From NCBI RefSeq assembly GCF_036416795.1, contig NZ_CP143867.1:1240001-1304000 (forward strand): 64,000 bases of DNA, in the 5' to 3' direction. This stretch comes from Bacteroides sp. MSB163 (lineage in GTDB: Bacteria; Bacteroidota; Bacteroidia; Bacteroidales; Bacteroidaceae). Shown here in pieces: positions 16,730 through 25,222 of the stretch. A program made the translations under genes and the position numbers. The notes under the pieces are model-generated. The model searched no databases. It saw only the letters and a list, made by a program, of their open reading frames with translations, and was not told the DNA's origin. The stretch's first letter is position 1. Each line of letters opens with the position of its first letter.

Positions 16730-16774
16730 GCAAAGATAGCGCAATTTGACGAGGTCCCCTTATCTTCGCAAAGC
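16730..16774 (-). promoter_or_regulatory. M16 gene promoter, shortened member of a promoter-linked repeat family
   Basis: On the minus strand the stretch reads GCGAAGATAAG, then GGACCTCG, then TATCTTTGCG. It shares the GCGAAGATAAG...ACCTCG...TATCTTTG order with the longer elements at 18451-18543 and 34752-34834. TATCTTTG (16731-16738) is the -7 box, 27 bases from the preferred start. Confidence 0.5.
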
Positions 16775-16858
16775 AAAAATACAATAAAACTTATTGCCAT
16801 TTATGGAAAATTGCAGATATTTGTAGGCTATAACCTAACTACTAACAAAAATAGTATA

Positions 16859-17464
16859 ATGATTGAATCCATTCAAGAGCTTTTGCAGAAAGAGGCACAA
16901 GCCGTACTGAACATCCCCGTGACAGACGCTTACGAGCGTGCGGTAGAACTTATCGTGGAACAGATTCACCGGCGGAAAGGAAAACTGGTGACCTCAGGTA
17001 TGGGAAAAGCCGGACAGATTGCCATGAATATTGCTACGACATTCTGTTCCACAGGAATTCCTTCCGTATTTCTGCACCCCAGCGAAGCACAACACGGAGA
17101 CTTGGGCATCTTGCAGGAGAACGACCTGCTGTTGCTGATTTCCAATTCCGGTAAGACGCGTGAAATCGTTGAACTTACACAATTGGCTCATAATCTGAAC
17201 CCAGACCTCAAGTTTATTGTTATTACCGGAAATCCGGATAGTCCGTTGGCACACGAGTCCGATGTATGCCTCAGCACAGGAAAACCAAAGGAAGTCTGTG
17301 CTTTAGGTATGACTCCCACCACTTCGACCACTGTGATGACCGTTATCGGCGACATCCTTGTGGTACAAGTCATGAAACAGACAGGATTTACTATTGGAGA
17401 CTACTCCAAACGCCATCACGGTGGCTATTTGGGTGAAAAATCAAGAAAATTATGCGAAAAGTAA
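16859..17464 (+). CDS. SIS-domain sugar-phosphate isomerase, KpsF/GutQ/KdsD-like without CBS domains
   Basis: The 201-residue protein is essentially one SIS domain: TSGMGKAGQIAMNIATTFCSTG, HPSEAQHGDLG and SNSGKTREI match arabinose-5-phosphate isomerases that supply KDO synthesis. GMTPTTSTT and HHGGYLG near the end also fit that group. E. coli KdsD is about 328 residues with two C-terminal CBS domains, which are absent here. The ATG at 16859 is chosen because the frame upstream (from 16712) is read out of the divergent promoter region. The 3' end overlaps the PfkB kinase gene by 13 bases, so the two are translationally coupled, and a joint role in one sugar-phosphate pathway is likely. Confidence 0.85.
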   Translation: MIESIQELLQKEAQAVLNIPVTDAYERAVELIVEQIHRRKGKLVTSGMGKAGQIAMNIATTFCSTGIPSVFLHPSEAQHGDLGILQENDLLLLISNSGKTREIVELTQLAHNLNPDLKFIVITGNPDSPLAHESDVCLSTGKPKEVCALGMTPTTSTTVMTVIGDILVVQVMKQTGFTIGDYSKRHHGGYLGEKSRKLCEK

Positions 17465-18381
17465 TTGGTATAGGAGAAACGATTCTTGACATCATTTTCC
17501 GCAACGGTCAGCCGACAGCTGCCGTACCGGGCGGTTCAGTATTCAATGGCGTCGTGTCATTGGCACGGGCAGGCGTTCCCGTCAGCTTTATCAGTGAGAC
17601 AGGAAACGACCGGGTAGGTAATACAATCCTGCAATCCATGCGGGATAGCGGCATGTCTACTGACTATGTCAACGTATTTCCCGATGGAAAATCCCCAGTA
17701 TCACTGGCCTATCTTAACGAGAATGGTGATGCGGAATACATCTTCTACAAAGATTATCCCAAGCAACGGCTGGATGTGGTTTTCCCAAAACTGGAAGAAG
17801 ATGACATCGTGGTTTTCGGCTCCTATTTTGCCCTGAATCCAGTGCTGCGCGAAAAAGTTCTGGATTTATTGGAGCAGGCACGTGAGAAGAAAGCAATCGT
17901 GTACTACGACCCCAACTTCCGGTCGTCACACAAAAGCGAGGCTATCAAGTTGACGTCCACCATCATCGAAAATCTGGAATATGCCAACATTGTGCGCGGA
18001 TCTATAGAAGACTTTTTCTATATGTACAATCAAAGAGAAGTGGACAAGGTATATAAAGACAAAATTCGTTTTTATTGCCCTAACTTCCTTTGTACTGCCG
18101 GAGCCAAAGAAATCTCACTACGCACCAATAGCATCACCAAAGAGTATTCTATTCCCCCATTGGAAGCAGTCAGCACTATTGGCGCAGGCGATAACTTTAA
18201 TGCCGGTATTATTTATGGTTTATTGAAGTACGACGTGCGTTACTGCGATTTAGGACAGATAAACGAGGACACCTGGGACAAGATTATCTGTTGCGGCATC
18301 GAGTTTGCGGCAGATGTATGCCGGAGTTTCAACAACTCTATATCACCGGAATTTGCCAAGCAGTTGCCTCCCGTTAACTAA
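17452..18381 (+). CDS. PfkB-family carbohydrate kinase
   Basis: A ribokinase/PfkB fold is shown by the N-terminal GIGETILDII and PGGSVFN. The C-terminal signature TIGAGDNFNAG carries catalytic Asp247 and the anion hole. The length of 309 residues is usual. The start ATG lies inside the last codons of the SIS isomerase gene (13-base overlap), which argues for coupled translation. Substrate is not readable from the sequence; fructokinase- or KDO-pathway-related roles are possible given the neighbour. Confidence 0.85.
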   Translation: MRKVIGIGETILDIIFRNGQPTAAVPGGSVFNGVVSLARAGVPVSFISETGNDRVGNTILQSMRDSGMSTDYVNVFPDGKSPVSLAYLNENGDAEYIFYKDYPKQRLDVVFPKLEEDDIVVFGSYFALNPVLREKVLDLLEQAREKKAIVYYDPNFRSSHKSEAIKLTSTIIENLEYANIVRGSIEDFFYMYNQREVDKVYKDKIRFYCPNFLCTAGAKEISLRTNSITKEYSIPPLEAVSTIGAGDNFNAGIIYGLLKYDVRYCDLGQINEDTWDKIICCGIEFAADVCRSFNNSISPEFAKQLPPVN

Positions 18382-18450
18382 ATCCCCGTTAAAGGAGAAA
18401 AAACTCTGTGAAACTCTGTGCCCTGGAATAACAAAAGTCATCAGAATACA

Positions 18451-18543
18451 TATCTTTGCAACAAAGCGAAGATAAGCTGCACCTCGGCATAAAAAATGAA
18501 CAAGTTCATTTTATTCTGCTCTCGGTTTGCATTATCTTTGCAT
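18451..18543 (+). promoter_or_regulatory. Promoter-linked repeat element, copy A
   Basis: A roughly 93-bp unit begins and ends with TATCTTTGCA (18451 and 18533). Between them are GCGAAGATAAGCTGCACCTC, the palindrome ATGAACAAGTTCAT and TCTGCTCTCGGTTTGCAT. The terminal TATCTTTG (18533-18540) is the likely -7 box for the phosphatase lipoprotein starting at 18567. Copy B upstream of ahpC (34752-34834) has the same order of blocks. Confidence 0.65.
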
Positions 18544-18566
18544 ATATATGCTCAGACAAAAAAACT

Positions 18567-19634
18567 ATGTATAGAAATCTGTTGAACTTGCTAACATGTG
18601 TATTGCTGCTACCGGCTTGTAGCGGCACAGCTCCTCATATTTCCATTGTTTGCGAAGAAAATAACGTCGGGAACAGTATTGTCAAATGGGAAATAGCGCC
18701 TCTCATCAAAGGGAACGTAAAGGTATATGCTTCGACTGACCCGAACAATATTCCCGAGGATTCTCCGGTAGCCATAGCAAACATTTCCGATCAGCGAATG
18801 ACGATTGTCACCACAGACCCTACCAGGCGTTATTACTACACCCTGGTATTTAATGATAAATATCGCGTAAAGATTGCCACCCGCAATGTCAATATCCCCG
18901 GCATACAAAACTTCCGTGATATGGGTGGGTATCCGTCATACCCTACCAAAAAGAGGGTGCGTTGGGGCATGCTCTATCGTTCTGCACAGATAGACAGTCT
19001 GGAATGCTACTCACGCAGGGAACTGAAGAATATAGGCATCAAGACCATCATCGATCTGCGCTCAGAATCGGAGTTAAAAGGTCACACTCCACCGCAACAA
19101 GGATTTAATGTAATACATGTCCCTATAAAAACAGGAGATATGGAAGATATCCTGAAAGGCATTCAGGAGCAGAAGATAAAAAGCGACACCGTCTACCGGA
19201 TGGTGGAACGGATGAACCGTGAATTGGTAATGAACTATCATAAAGAATATCGCCAGATATTTGACATCCTGCTGAACAGCGCCAATTATCCTGTCGTTAT
19301 CCATTGCTCCTCCGGCAAAGGACGCACCGGCATTGCTTCAGCACTGATCCTCGCCTCCCTTGGCGTGAACAGCGACATCATTATGGAAGATTACCGCCTA
19401 AGTAACGATTACTTCAACATTCCCAGCGCTTCCAGTTATGCCTACAACCTGCCAGCACGCTCGCAAGAGGCCATTACGACCATCTATTCGGCAAGGGAAG
19501 ATTTCCTGAACGCCGCCAAGGAGGGAATAGAGCGTCGGTACGGTGATGTAGACACGTATCTGCAAAGAGCTATCGGACTCACCAAAGAAGAAATAAAGAA
19601 GCTGCAAAGCATTCTTCTGATAAAAAACGATTAG
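18567..19634 (+). CDS. Tyrosine-protein-phosphatase-like lipoprotein
   Basis: From the ATG at 18567 the product has a lipoprotein signal (LLNLLTCVLLLPAC). A beta-rich segment of about 100 residues follows, then a DSP/PTP catalytic domain: FRDMGGYPS at its start, TIIDLRSESEL, and the active-site loop HCSSGKGRTG (HC-x5-R). This class (Y_phosphatase3) includes bacterial phosphotyrosine or phosphoinositide phosphatases. The long upstream open frame from 18456 is rejected because it crosses the TATCTTTG box at 18533. It is envelope-anchored, so its substrate is likely extracytoplasmic or host-derived; that is inference. Confidence 0.85.
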   Translation: MYRNLLNLLTCVLLLPACSGTAPHISIVCEENNVGNSIVKWEIAPLIKGNVKVYASTDPNNIPEDSPVAIANISDQRMTIVTTDPTRRYYYTLVFNDKYRVKIATRNVNIPGIQNFRDMGGYPSYPTKKRVRWGMLYRSAQIDSLECYSRRELKNIGIKTIIDLRSESELKGHTPPQQGFNVIHVPIKTGDMEDILKGIQEQKIKSDTVYRMVERMNRELVMNYHKEYRQIFDILLNSANYPVVIHCSSGKGRTGIASALILASLGVNSDIIMEDYRLSNDYFNIPSASSYAYNLPARSQEAITTIYSAREDFLNAAKEGIERRYGDVDTYLQRAIGLTKEEIKKLQSILLIKND

Positions 19635-19703
19635 TAATAAAAAAAATAGCCCTGTTATTCAATTTTATCGTTGATAACTAATCACTAATCACTAAATTTG
19701 TTC

Positions 19704-19711
19704 TATCTTTG
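19704..19711 (+). promoter_or_regulatory. -7 box TATCTTTG for the DEAD-box helicase
   Basis: Exact match, 30 bases upstream of the ATG at 19742. It decides against the upstream ATG at 19709, which overlaps the box. Confidence 0.6.
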
Positions 19712-19741
19712 TGCCCGAATATAAAGATATACAAAGATTTA

Positions 19742-21724
19742 ATGAAGAATTTTGAAGAGCTCGGTCTGTCGCCGGAGATACGCCGCGCCATTGAAGAAAT
19801 GGGATATGAGTGTCCCATGCCGGTACAAGAGGAAGTGATTCCTTACCTTTTAGGAGAAAATAATGATGTTGTAGCACTTGCACAAACAGGAACGGGGAAA
19901 ACCGCCGCATTCGGCTTACCACTTATCCAGAAAATTAATGTAAAGAACCGGATTCCACAATCCCTTATACTTTGCCCTACACGCGAACTTTGCTTGCAGA
20001 TTGCAGGTGATCTGAATGATTATTCCAAATACATCACCGGATTGCGGGTATTGCCTGTATATGGCGGTTCATCCATAGACAGCCAGATACGCGCCCTGAA
20101 ACAGGGTGTACATATCATTGTCGCCACCCCGGGACGCTTGCTCGACTTGATGGAACGCAAAACTGTATCCCTCACCACCATCCAGAACGTAGTAATGGAC
20201 GAGGCTGACGAAATGCTGAATATGGGATTCACGGACAGCATCAACGCCATTCTTGCCGATGTACCGCAAGAGCGTAACACCCTGTTATTCTCCGCCACTA
20301 TGAGCCCGGAGATCGCACGTATTTCAAAGAAGTATCTGCGTGACGCCAAAGAAATCACCATCGGACGGAAAAATGAAAGCACAAGCAATGTGAAGCATGT
20401 GGTTTTCACCGTTCATGCCAAAGATAAATACGCTGCCCTGAAACGCATCGTAGACTACTATCCGCAAATATACGGCATCATTTTCTGCCGTACACGAAAA
20501 GAGACGCAGGAGATTGCCGACAAACTGATGCAGGACGGTTATAACGCTGATTCACTGCACGGAGAATTAAGCCAAGCACAACGTGATGCCGTTATGCAGA
20601 AATTCCGTATCCGCAACCTGCAAATCCTGGTTGCCACGGACGTTGCCGCCCGCGGACTGGATGTGGACGACCTGACACATGTCATCAATTATGGTTTGCC
20701 GGATGATACCGAAAGTTACACCCACCGCAGCGGACGTACGGGACGTGCCGGAAAGACGGGTACTTCCATCGCCATCATCAACCTGCGCGAAAAAGGCAAA
20801 ATGCGTGAAATAGAACGGATCATCAGCAAGAAGTTTATTGCCGGTGAAATGCCTACCGGTAAGCAAATCTGCGAGAAACAGCTTCTGAAAGTGATCGATG
20901 ATCTGGAAAAGGTGAAGGTGAACGAGGAAGATATGGCCGACTTCATGCCTGAAATATACCGTAAGTTGGACTGGTTGAGCAAAGAAGACCTGATCAAGCG
21001 CATGGTTTCTCATGAATTCAACCGCTTCTCAGAATATTACCGCAACCGCGAAGAAATAGAAATGCCTACCGACAGCCGTGGCGAACGCAACAGCAGAGGC
21101 GGCAGCGAACGCACCGGTGATCGCAGAAGCGGCAGCCGCAAAGCTGATCCGGGATTCACCCGCCTGTTCATCAATCTGGGTAAGATGGATAATTTCTTCC
21201 CAAATGAACTGATAGGGCTGCTGAACGGTAATACCCGCGGACGCATAGAGCTGGGACGTATTGACCTGATGAAGAACTTCTCATTCTTCGAAGTAGACGA
21301 GAAAGAGGCAGGTAACGTAGTGAAAGCCCTGAACCGTGCGAACTGGAACGGTCGCAAAGTGTCTGTAGAAATTGCCGGTGAAGAAGGCAAAGAAGCTCCC
21401 AAAGGCAGACGTAAGAGCGAAGGTGGCAGCAGCTACGGCAAGAAAGAGTTTGACGGCAAGAAGCGCAGCTTCAAAGACGAAAAGCGCAGTGATGCATCTG
21501 GAAAACGTAGCGATGCCCCCAGAAAAAGTAGAAGTAAATCTGAAAGTGCTCCGGCTGATAAAAAGAAAAGCAAACCAAGCCGCGAAGAACGTGGCTATAC
21601 CAGCGCCCGCGGTAAGAAAGACGATTGGAGACAGTTCTTTCAAGGCGACAATAAGGAGTTCCGTGATAAAGAACCCGATTTCAGCGAAGAAGGCTGGGCA
21701 AGACGGGCACCTAAAAAGAAATGA
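19742..21724 (+). CDS. DEAD-box RNA helicase with DbpA-type RNA-binding domain
   Basis: All helicase motifs are present: Q motif region (CPMPVQEEVIP), motif I AQTGTGKT (residues 47-54), PTREL, TPGR, DEAD, SAT, and ARGLD plus HRSGRTGR in the second RecA domain. Residues about 445-520 form a DbpA-like RRM (TRLFINLGKMDNFFPNEL, GRIDLMKNFSFFEVDE). The last ~140 residues are a Lys/Arg/Ser-rich disordered tail. This layout is that of CsdA/DeaD-type helicases acting in ribosome assembly and RNA turnover, often cold-induced. The call is firm at family level; I avoid choosing between deaD, csdA and dbpA. Confidence 0.9.
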   Translation: MKNFEELGLSPEIRRAIEEMGYECPMPVQEEVIPYLLGENNDVVALAQTGTGKTAAFGLPLIQKINVKNRIPQSLILCPTRELCLQIAGDLNDYSKYITGLRVLPVYGGSSIDSQIRALKQGVHIIVATPGRLLDLMERKTVSLTTIQNVVMDEADEMLNMGFTDSINAILADVPQERNTLLFSATMSPEIARISKKYLRDAKEITIGRKNESTSNVKHVVFTVHAKDKYAALKRIVDYYPQIYGIIFCRTRKETQEIADKLMQDGYNADSLHGELSQAQRDAVMQKFRIRNLQILVATDVAARGLDVDDLTHVINYGLPDDTESYTHRSGRTGRAGKTGTSIAIINLREKGKMREIERIISKKFIAGEMPTGKQICEKQLLKVIDDLEKVKVNEEDMADFMPEIYRKLDWLSKEDLIKRMVSHEFNRFSEYYRNREEIEMPTDSRGERNSRGGSERTGDRRSGSRKADPGFTRLFINLGKMDNFFPNELIGLLNGNTRGRIELGRIDLMKNFSFFEVDEKEAGNVVKALNRANWNGRKVSVEIAGEEGKEAPKGRRKSEGGSSYGKKEFDGKKRSFKDEKRSDASGKRSDAPRKSRSKSESAPADKKKSKPSREERGYTSARGKKDDWRQFFQGDNKEFRDKEPDFSEEGWARRAPKKK

Positions 21725-22086
21725 TAACACAAGATTTCACCGACCTTCACAGGCCGGTGAAATCCCTGAACATCCAATCCAATGTTCTTATCTATTTTTG
21801 AATTCCGGATCATCCCTTTTGTAGGGCTACATTACAGATATCTACAAACAGGAACGGGCGGATCCAACAGTATTCCCTCCCAGCATCATCATGTAACTTA
21901 TTCAGACTTCCAGGAAGACAAAAAACTCAGATAACAATCTCATCTACTCCCTATTCCTCTTTTCTTCATTATCACTCCAGTCTCTTTTTTCCTTTTGCTC
22001 CGTCTCAAAAAACACTACGAGACCACTATGAGAGGATTTTTACAATGCCTGAAACAATTTTTATAATATCTGAAACATAATACGGA
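21725..22086. other. Intergenic spacer with a hairpin after the helicase gene
   Basis: GATTTCACCG (21733-21742) and CGGTGAAATC (21755-21764) form a perfect 10-bp stem 8 bases after the helicase stop. There is no U-run, so it is a 3'-end hairpin rather than a textbook terminator. Nearer the SusC gene CTGAAACA occurs twice about 21 bases apart (near 22052 and 22070), a possible operator. No gene is seen. Confidence 0.5.
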
Positions 22087-22094
22087 TATATTTG
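22087..22094 (+). promoter_or_regulatory. -7 box TATATTTG of the susCD locus
   Basis: Exact TAnnTTTG match, 31 bases upstream of the first ATG of the SusC gene. Two CTGAAACA direct repeats lie just upstream. Confidence 0.6.
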
Positions 22095-22125
22095 CCTCGA
22101 CAAATATTATTTCTAAATTAAAATT

Positions 22126-25100
22126 ATGTTTTACATGAAAGACACAACAAGAATGTCAGTACCGCTTTTAAGGCAACTGATAATGTCAGCCATGTTTCTG
22201 GCAAGCACATTGAGTGTATGGGCCCAAGCGGGAAATCACGTAACAGGAAATGTGACGGATGTCACAGGTGAACCAATGACAGGAGTATCAGTGGTAGAAA
22301 AAGGAACCACCAATGGAGTGGTGACAGGACTGGACGGTAGCTTCCGGTTGAACGTAAAACAGGGTGCCATACTCCGTTTTTCTTTTATAGGATATAAGGA
22401 ACAGGAAATTCCGGCAGTAACAAATAGCATGATGAAGGTAGTCATGCAGGAAGACTTGGAACAACTGGAAGAAGTGGTCGTAGTAGGATATGGTACACAA
22501 AAACGTGCCAATCTGACCGGAGCCGTAGCAACAATGGACAGCAAGCAACTCGCTTCTATGCCTAACACCAGCATTGCAAACTCTTTGGCTGGTATGCTAC
22601 CGGGACTAATCGCAACCAACAATACCGGTAAGCCAGGTTCCTCGGCCTCTATATCGATCCGCGGTAAAAGTACATGGGGAAACAATTCAGTGCTAACAGT
22701 AGTAGATGGTATTGTCAGAGACTTCAAAGACCTTGACGCCAACGAGGTGGAAAACATCACCATTCTGAAAGACGCCTCAGCCGGAGCCATCTATGGTGCC
22801 CGCGCAGCCAATGGAGTCATTCTGGTGACCACCAAACGCGGTATGTCGGGCAAGCCCCGTTTCTCCTACAATGGCCGCATCGGAATGACGCAGCCTACAC
22901 GCTTTCCGAGATTAATGAATGCCTACGAATATGCTTCCACCTACAACAACGGCTTACAGAACATGGGCATAAAAGATACCGACCCACGCTATTTCACCAA
23001 CGAGCAGTTAGCATCGTATGCAGATGGATCGGTAGGTACAGACTGGTGGAAACTCTGTATGCAGGATTTCTCTTTCCAGCAGGCACACAATTTGACCGTA
23101 AATGGCGGAACAGATGCCGTAAAGTATTTCTTCTCTTTGGGATATACCGATCAGGAAGGCATGTTCCACGGTAGCGGATATACCCGTTATAATTTCCGTT
23201 CCAACGTAGATGCCACCATAACGAAATACCTGACAATCAGCGTTAACGTAGATGCTTACCTAAGCAAAGCAAAGGCAAGAGACTACTCGGAAGGCAAGAT
23301 ATTCGACAACATCATCCAGCAGCGCCCGTTTCTGACCGCCTATAACCAAACCACCGGACTGCCTATCAACACAACCGGAGAGCATCCGGGGGAAATGTTG
23401 AAAACAAAAGGGTATAACAATCACGACTATAACAACTTTTATAGCACGGTCTCTTTCAAGCATGAATTGCCTTTTGTACTAAAAGGCCTTTCTGTCTCCG
23501 GACTTGCTTCGTACAGAAAATACTACGATTTTCAGAAAACTTTCAGCGTTCCCTATACCACGTATGACTTCAATGACAACAATGAGGTTACAGGAACAAA
23601 GGTAAACGGTGCCGACGGGCTGGAAACTTCCTTGAAAGAGTACTTCGGACAGTCGCAGGAGATTACCTACAACCTCAGCCTGAACTATGCACAGAAATTC
23701 GGAAAGCACGATATAAACGTGCTACTGTTGACCGAAGGTTTTGTCAGCAATAAGGACAACCTCGAAGGCTATCGCACAAAATACAGCTCCAATGCAATCG
23801 ACCAGTTGTTTGCCGGTGGAACGGAAGAAATGTCTACTACCGGAACCGGCGGCGAAGATGCACGTTTGGGCTACGTGGGTCGTATCAACTACAACTATGC
23901 CGAACGCTATTTAGTAGAAGTTTCAGCTCGTTATGATGGTTCGGCCAACTTCCCGAAAGGAAAGCGTTTCGGATTTTTCCCTGCTTTCTCACTGGGATGG
24001 CGACTGTCCGAAGAAGAGTTCTGGAAAAACATGAACCTTGTCTTCGTAGACCAACTGAAACTGCGCGGTTCTTACGGACTGGTGGGAAATGACCGGGTGA
24101 CTGCTTTCCAATATCTCGACAAGTACACCTACACCACGAAAGCCAATGCGTATGGTGCCATCTTCGACGGAAAACATCAACAGTCTATCCTATACGGAAC
24201 TTATCCAAACTATGACATCACCTGGGAAAAGGCCAAAGTAATGAACCTCGGTCTGGACGCTGTCCTGTGGAACGGCAAGCTCGGAGTGGAATTCGACTAT
24301 TTCCGGAAGAAAACGGTGGATATCCTCAGAAGCCGTGTACGCTCCATCCCCGGAACCTTTGGCAGAAGCCTTCCGCACGAAAATTATGCACGTGTCGACA
24401 ACCAAGGCTTCGAACTGATTCTGAGCCATCACAACCGTGTGGGTAAAGTAAATTACGGAGTACGGGGTAATGTGGCTTTCGCCAACAACAAAGCAGTAGT
24501 ATTGGACGAAGCCGCCAATGCCGCCCCTTACGAACGATACATCGGCTATCCGCTGGACTACCGCACGGGACTGGTTGCTATGGGAATTTTCCAAACGGAA
24601 GAGGAAGTGGCCAACGCACCCTTGCAATACAACGACAAGACTGTGACGGTAGGTGATATCCGCTATGCCGACCTGAATGGCGATGGTGTAGTAAACGACT
24701 ATGACAAGACTATCCTGTCATACAACCATGAGACACCGAAACTTACCTATGGTCTGTTCTTGAATGCAGACTGGAACGGATTCGACATTTCCGCATTGTT
24801 GCAAGGAGCCGCCAAAGTCAATGTGATGCTGAAAGATGAAGCACGTAACTTCTTCACTAACGGAGGATACTCCAACAACTATGCCTTCATGACCGATTAC
24901 TGGACTCCGGAAAACAGAAATGCAGAATACCCAAGAGCATGGCTCGGAGCAAACTCGAACAACAACAGAGACTCTTCTTTCTGGCTGAAAGAAGCGGGAT
25001 ACTTACGTCTGAAATCACTCGAAGTAGGATATACGGTTCCGGGAATAGCCAAATCTGGAATTCAGAAGTTGAGAGTCTATGTCTCCGGAACCAATCTGCT

Positions 25101-25206
25101 GACTTGGTCGAAACTCAAACACTTTGACCCTGAAATGACAGAAGGAAGCGGATCTTACTATCCTCAACAGAGAACTTTCAATATCGGTGCATCTATAACA
25201 TTTTAA
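22126..25206 (+). CDS. SusC-family TonB-dependent receptor
   Basis: After a signal peptide (ending near LSVWAQ) comes a CarboxypepD_reg-like domain (VTGNVTDVTGEPMTGVSVVE). The SusC-type TonB box region QLEEVVVVGYGTQ and a plug follow (LAGMLPGLI, SISIRGKST, ITILKDASAGAIYGARAANG). A 22-stranded barrel ends in an aromatic strand (FNIGASITF). At about 1026 residues it has normal length. It imports oligosaccharides across the outer membrane together with the SusD lipoprotein encoded 16 bases downstream. The start may be the ATG at 22135 (MKDTTRMS) rather than 22126. No hybrid two-component, SusR or sigma/anti-sigma gene adjoins it, so regulation must come from elsewhere. Glycan specificity cannot be read. 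Confidence 0.92.
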   Translation: MFYMKDTTRMSVPLLRQLIMSAMFLASTLSVWAQAGNHVTGNVTDVTGEPMTGVSVVEKGTTNGVVTGLDGSFRLNVKQGAILRFSFIGYKEQEIPAVTNSMMKVVMQEDLEQLEEVVVVGYGTQKRANLTGAVATMDSKQLASMPNTSIANSLAGMLPGLIATNNTGKPGSSASISIRGKSTWGNNSVLTVVDGIVRDFKDLDANEVENITILKDASAGAIYGARAANGVILVTTKRGMSGKPRFSYNGRIGMTQPTRFPRLMNAYEYASTYNNGLQNMGIKDTDPRYFTNEQLASYADGSVGTDWWKLCMQDFSFQQAHNLTVNGGTDAVKYFFSLGYTDQEGMFHGSGYTRYNFRSNVDATITKYLTISVNVDAYLSKAKARDYSEGKIFDNIIQQRPFLTAYNQTTGLPINTTGEHPGEMLKTKGYNNHDYNNFYSTVSFKHELPFVLKGLSVSGLASYRKYYDFQKTFSVPYTTYDFNDNNEVTGTKVNGADGLETSLKEYFGQSQEITYNLSLNYAQKFGKHDINVLLLTEGFVSNKDNLEGYRTKYSSNAIDQLFAGGTEEMSTTGTGGEDARLGYVGRINYNYAERYLVEVSARYDGSANFPKGKRFGFFPAFSLGWRLSEEEFWKNMNLVFVDQLKLRGSYGLVGNDRVTAFQYLDKYTYTTKANAYGAIFDGKHQQSILYGTYPNYDITWEKAKVMNLGLDAVLWNGKLGVEFDYFRKKTVDILRSRVRSIPGTFGRSLPHENYARVDNQGFELILSHHNRVGKVNYGVRGNVAFANNKAVVLDEAANAAPYERYIGYPLDYRTGLVAMGIFQTEEEVANAPLQYNDKTVTVGDIRYADLNGDGVVNDYDKTILSYNHETPKLTYGLFLNADWNGFDISALLQGAAKVNVMLKDEARNFFTNGGYSNNYAFMTDYWTPENRNAEYPRAWLGANSNNNRDSSFWLKEAGYLRLKSLEVGYTVPGIAKSGIQKLRVYVSGTNLLTWSKLKHFDPEMTEGSGSYYPQQRTFNIGASITF

Positions 25207-25222
25207 TTAATCCTTTGCAATT

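Noticed and set aside
16712..16858. N-terminal extension of the SIS isomerase
   Set aside because: It covers the divergent promoter region of the M16 gene and has no family similarity.
18456..18566. N-terminal extension of the phosphatase lipoprotein
   Set aside because: It spans the TATCTTTG promoter and repeat element and would bury the lipoprotein signal.
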